Assembly (NCBI GenBank): GCA_905236325.1
Contig: CAJOPJ010000174.1
Coordinates: 1 to 8,466 of the forward strand
Source of the DNA: an uncultured Selenomonadaceae bacterium
GTDB taxonomy: Bacteria; Bacillota; Negativicutes; Selenomonadales; Selenomonadaceae
Reading direction: 5' to 3'
DNA: 8,466 nt
A model generated the notes under the pieces. That model had not been told where the DNA came from. It made no database searches and saw nothing but the letters and a program-made list of their open reading frames with translations. Made by a program: the position numbers and the translations under genes. This document shows, in pieces, positions 6,256 through 8,466 of the stretch (position 1 is the stretch's first letter; the number at the start of each line of letters is the position of its first letter).

Positions 6256-6426
6256 GTGAAAAATACTGATTTTGAAAAGGCTAAGGAAGAAGTCGCAATT
6301 GAAATGATTAAGGAAGGCGAACCTTTCGACAAAATCCAGCTTTACACAAAAATTTCACTCGACAGAGTCCGACAACTGGCAGTAGATTTAAAAAAGCAAC
6401 AAAAATCTATATCGGAGATGAACTGA
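6256..6426 (+). CDS. Small helical protein of unknown function (56 aa)
   Basis: I do not recognise a named family. The peptide is highly charged and probably helical. The segment KAKEEVAIEMIKEGEPFDKI followed by a possible helix-turn-helix, TKISLDRVRQLA, resembles the C-terminal tail seen on many Rpn/PD-(D/E)XK transposase-like proteins of Firmicutes, which carry a short helix-turn-helix after a KExxEE(I/V)A helix. It could be a free-standing version or a remnant of such a tail, or a small DNA/protein-binding adaptor. I chose GTG at 6256 because AAGGTGG (6238-6244) is 11 nt upstream. GTG at 6241 (61 aa) is possible but has no ribosome site. It sits 30 nt after the second TerD gene and 1 nt before the secreted protein gene, so translation is likely coupled. 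Its end carries the next gene's GGAG. Tight spacing supports a real gene. Confidence 0.65.
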   Translation: MKNTDFEKAKEEVAIEMIKEGEPFDKIQLYTKISLDRVRQLAVDLKKQQKSISEMN

Positions 6427-6427
6427 C

Positions 6428-6910
6428 TTGAAAAAAATTGCGCTGATTTTTTTTACTTTGATGTTTTGCTTGAATGTTCAACTTGCAAATGCGGCTGATA
6501 AAGTTGCATTTGTTATCTTGAAAGAGCCTTACTTTCGCACTTTGGAATATGACAAGGCAGTACAGAGAGTTTTCACGACAAAATTTCCTGTGCGCGTCCA
6601 AAGTGGTCAAGTCGTTCAAACAAATTATATGCGATATTGGCTTAATCAAGGCTTGTTGACTGAAGGCGAGCCGACAGTTGAGCATTTAATTAAATTTGTA
6701 GGCACTACAGATTATGATAAAATTATTTTTGTAATGCCTGTGACATCGCCTTCATACATTTCAAATGGACTTAGCTTAAATGCTTTTTTGGTTGACAGGG
6801 AAAAAATTATTATCTCCTGCATAACCAGCACAGAATACAATCGCAATCCTGAGGCTTTTGAAAAATTATTATTGCAAGTTTCCGGTGCACTGTCATCTAA
6901 AGTCAAATAA
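6428..6910 (+). CDS. Secreted protein of unknown function (160 aa)
   Basis: The start is TTG at 6428 with GGAG (6414-6417) 10 nt upstream, inside the end of the preceding gene. The N-terminus MKKIALIFFTLMFCLNVQLANA is a clear signal peptide with predicted cleavage after ANA (residue 22). The cysteine at 14 is not in a lipobox, so this is not a lipoprotein by sequence. The mature part of about 138 residues alternates beta-like and helical stretches: DKVAFVILKEPYF (24-36), KIIFVMPVTSPSY (98-110), REKIIISCITST (124-135), then a C-terminal amphipathic helix. This looks like a small alpha/beta fold with repeated buried strands. No catalytic motif or metal site is evident, and I do not recognise a family. 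It is expected in the periplasm or outside the cell. It lies inside the Ter operon between cytosolic and membrane-associated genes, which suggests an envelope role (inference). Confidence 0.85.
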   Translation: MKKIALIFFTLMFCLNVQLANAADKVAFVILKEPYFRTLEYDKAVQRVFTTKFPVRVQSGQVVQTNYMRYWLNQGLLTEGEPTVEHLIKFVGTTDYDKIIFVMPVTSPSYISNGLSLNAFLVDREKIIISCITSTEYNRNPEAFEKLLLQVSGALSSKVK

Positions 6911-6922
6911 AGAGGTGAAATT

Positions 6923-7996
6923 GTGGCTAAAAATAATAAATTTAATCCGACAATTTCAGTAATAATTTCAATGTACAATGCGGCTGAATTTGTTGAAGAA
7001 TGTTTGGACAGTTTGCTTAACCAAACGCAACCTGACATTGAAGTCATAGTTGTGGACGATTGTTCAACTGATAATTCCTACGCTATTGTCGATAAATTTA
7101 AATCAAAGTTCGACGGCAGATTGAATTTACTGCGTATGAAACAAAACAGCGGTTATCCCGGACTGCCGCGCAATTTTGCTTTTAAGTACGCGCGTGGAAA
7201 ATATATTTATTTTCTTGACAGCGACGACTTCATTGACGCGAATGCGCTTGAAGATTTGTATAAAATTGCTGAAAAATTTGACGCTGATGTTGTGCATATT
7301 GAAAAATATTTTCAGCACGAAGAAGTTGACGGCGAATATAAAAGCAAAATTGAAAGTTTTCAGCAAGGCGAATTTGTAACTGAACCGACGCTTGAAACCG
7401 ATGATGTTGGTAAGCGCGTTACAGATTTCACGCATAAAAAATTTATGTGGTGGGCTTGCAATAAACTTTTCAAACGCAAATTTTTGACAGACAACAAAAT
7501 AACTTTTCCGGATATGACTACTTTTGAAGATTTTGTTTTTGTTTATCAATGCGTAGTTGCTGCCAAAAATTATGTGCGCGTGCCATTTGTAAGTTATCAC
7601 TACAGAATCAGGCAAAATTCACTTAGCCGCAAAATGCGCAATGTTACTGAAGTTATTTTGAATATGGCTAAAGCAATCAGCATGATGGACAAATTTATGC
7701 TTAAGCACAAATTTTTTATCGACAATCCAAAGTTCCGCTGGGATGCGATAGATTTTTTTGCAAAGTGGCGCATAAATGCAAATGTCAAATACTTTATCAG
7801 CGACAACAATACAAATATTCCGAACGTGTTTAATATTGTCTACAGAACAATTTTTTCGCAACGACCGGAGGACAATGCGGCTTTAACAAGTTGGATGTTT
7901 GTAATGATGAACATTTACAAGCTTTATGTTGACAATCAAAAAATTCAAATTGCGGACTTGAAAAAAAAGTTGACAGAGTTAGGAGGAAATGTTTAA
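6923..7996 (+). CDS. Family 2 (GT-A) glycosyltransferase
   Basis: A 357-residue GT2-family enzyme that should transfer a sugar from a nucleotide-sugar donor to a cell-surface polysaccharide, lipid or glycan; donor and acceptor cannot be told from sequence. The GT-A fold runs from residue 9 (NPTISVIISMYNA), with the nucleotide-binding VVDDCSTDNS at 43-52, SGYPGLPRN at 76-84 and the metal-binding DxD-type FLDSDD at 97-102. The acceptor half contains TFEDFVFVYQ and an RIRQNSLSR segment typical of capsule and teichoic/LPS-type GT2 enzymes. The C-terminus is helical with no transmembrane segment, so it is probably cytosolic or peripherally bound to the membrane. The start is GTG at 6923 with GAGGTG (6912-6917) 5 nt upstream. 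It follows the secreted-protein gene by 12 nt, and its TAA is directly followed by the TTG of the ATPase gene, whose AGGAGG lies in its last codons. Confidence 0.92.
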   Translation: MAKNNKFNPTISVIISMYNAAEFVEECLDSLLNQTQPDIEVIVVDDCSTDNSYAIVDKFKSKFDGRLNLLRMKQNSGYPGLPRNFAFKYARGKYIYFLDSDDFIDANALEDLYKIAEKFDADVVHIEKYFQHEEVDGEYKSKIESFQQGEFVTEPTLETDDVGKRVTDFTHKKFMWWACNKLFKRKFLTDNKITFPDMTTFEDFVFVYQCVVAAKNYVRVPFVSYHYRIRQNSLSRKMRNVTEVILNMAKAISMMDKFMLKHKFFIDNPKFRWDAIDFFAKWRINANVKYFISDNNTNIPNVFNIVYRTIFSQRPEDNAALTSWMFVMMNIYKLYVDNQKIQIADLKKKLTELGGNV

Positions 7997-8466
7997 TTGA
8001 AAATTACAGGGCTAACAGACGCGCAAGTTCAGGAAATGAAAGCCAAGTACGGCGACAACTCCATAACTGAACAAGCGCGTGAAGGTTTTTGGGACAAGTT
8101 GAAAAGCAACTTTGACGACCCAATCATTAAAATTTTGCTGTTTGCGCTTGCTTTGAATGTAATTTTTGCGTTAATGGGCAAGGCTGAATGGTATGAATCA
8201 GTCGGAATTGCGTTGGCTGTTTTGTTGGCAACGATGGTTTCAACTTTTTCGGAGTACAAGAATGAAAATGCTTTCCAAAAATTGCAGGGCGAAGCGTCTT
8301 TAATAAAGTGCAAAGTTTATCGCAACGGCGCAGTTGTTGCAGGCGGAAATGCAGTTATGCGTACTGTTACGCTCGGCGACAAAACTTTTTATGGCAAAAT
8401 TGCTGAAGAACTTCAAATTGATGAAGATAGAGATACTCCGCTGAAATTGAAACTCGGTGACCTTGC
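7997..8466 (+). CDS. P2-type Ca2+ ATPase, 5' part only, apparently lacking the actuator core
   Basis: The first 156 codons of a SERCA-like P-type cation ATPase, open at the right edge. The start is TTG at 7997, directly after the glycosyltransferase stop, with AGGAGG at 7981-7986. The N-terminus matches the cation-ATPase N-terminal domain (LTDAQVQEMKAKYGDNSI, 6-23). Two membrane helices follow (about residues 44-61 and 66-84), then SEYKNENAF and IKCKVYRNGAV (103-113), the first strand of the actuator domain. From there it continues directly into AGGNAVMRTVTLGDKTFYGK (115-134) and DRDTPLKLKLG. In SERCA the matching segments, after KVYR and at AAGKALGIVATTG, lie about 80 residues apart and enclose GDKVPAD and TGES, the loop needed for dephosphorylation. 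That stretch is absent here with the frame kept. Ca2+ specificity is inferred from similarity. Either the gene is defective, or it is a natural variant, or the sequence carries a deletion. Confidence 0.85.
   Translation, partial: MKITGLTDAQVQEMKAKYGDNSITEQAREGFWDKLKSNFDDPIIKILLFALALNVIFALMGKAEWYESVGIALAVLLATMVSTFSEYKNENAFQKLQGEASLIKCKVYRNGAVVAGGNAVMRTVTLGDKTFYGKIAEELQIDEDRDTPLKLKLGDL

Noticed and set aside
7127..7615. 162-codon open frame on the minus strand inside the glycosyltransferase gene
   Set aside because: It lies fully opposite a conserved GT2 domain and its sequence looks like a reverse-frame shadow; no ribosome site or family resemblance.
1..8466. Transposon, integrase, tRNA or attachment site
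   Set aside because: No transposase or integrase frame, terminal inverted repeats with target duplications, or tRNA-like cloverleaf was found on either strand.

Overview
The window looks like chromosome from an AT-rich low-GC Gram-positive lineage. I favour a Negativicute (Selenomonas-like, diderm Firmicute). Reasons: a Bacillus-type SecA, strong AGGAGG ribosome binding sites, canonical TTGACA/TATAAT promoters, a secreted protein-tyrosine-phosphatase-like phytase of the kind known from Selenomonas, Mitsuokella and Megasphaera, and Gram-negative-sized signal peptides. This assignment is inference. Start codons are unusual: of ten genes only three start with ATG; five best starts are TTG and two are GTG.

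Minus strand, 1-3141. secA (1-2249) runs off the left edge and lacks about its last tenth. Upstream of it on the same strand lies a secreted phytase-like phosphatase (2299-3141). A consensus secA promoter overlaps the phytase 3' end and is built into an array of five degenerate 7-bp repeats.

Plus strand, 3142-4850. A TetR-family regulator (3235-3852) is divergent from the phytase gene. The two genes share an intergenic region of about 93 bp in which both promoters have back-to-back overlapping -35 boxes, and an 18-bp perfect palindrome sits across the regulator's -10 box and start point. A strong terminator follows, then a separately promoted OGG1-family 8-oxoguanine DNA glycosylase/lyase (3996-4850).

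Plus strand, 4851-8466. A tellurium/stress (Ter) locus starts from a good promoter with a TerD-family protein. A 68-nt heptamer-built hairpin with a T-tract comes next, then a second, diverged TerD paralogue. Four closely packed genes follow: a very small protein, a secreted protein of unknown function, a family 2 glycosyltransferase, and the start of a P2-type (SERCA-like) Ca2+ ATPase. Spacing suggests one operon from the second TerD gene onward. TerD proteins bind Ca2+, so the layout suggests a calcium or envelope-stress module (inference).

The most striking anomaly is in the ATPase. By hand comparison with SERCA-type pumps, its reading frame jumps from the strand after the second membrane helix straight to the end of the actuator domain. 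It skips roughly 75-80 residues that should include the GDxVPAD and TGES motifs. The second recurring pattern is degenerate heptamer tandem repeats in two or perhaps three intergenic regions, each doing promoter, terminator or ribosome-binding duty.
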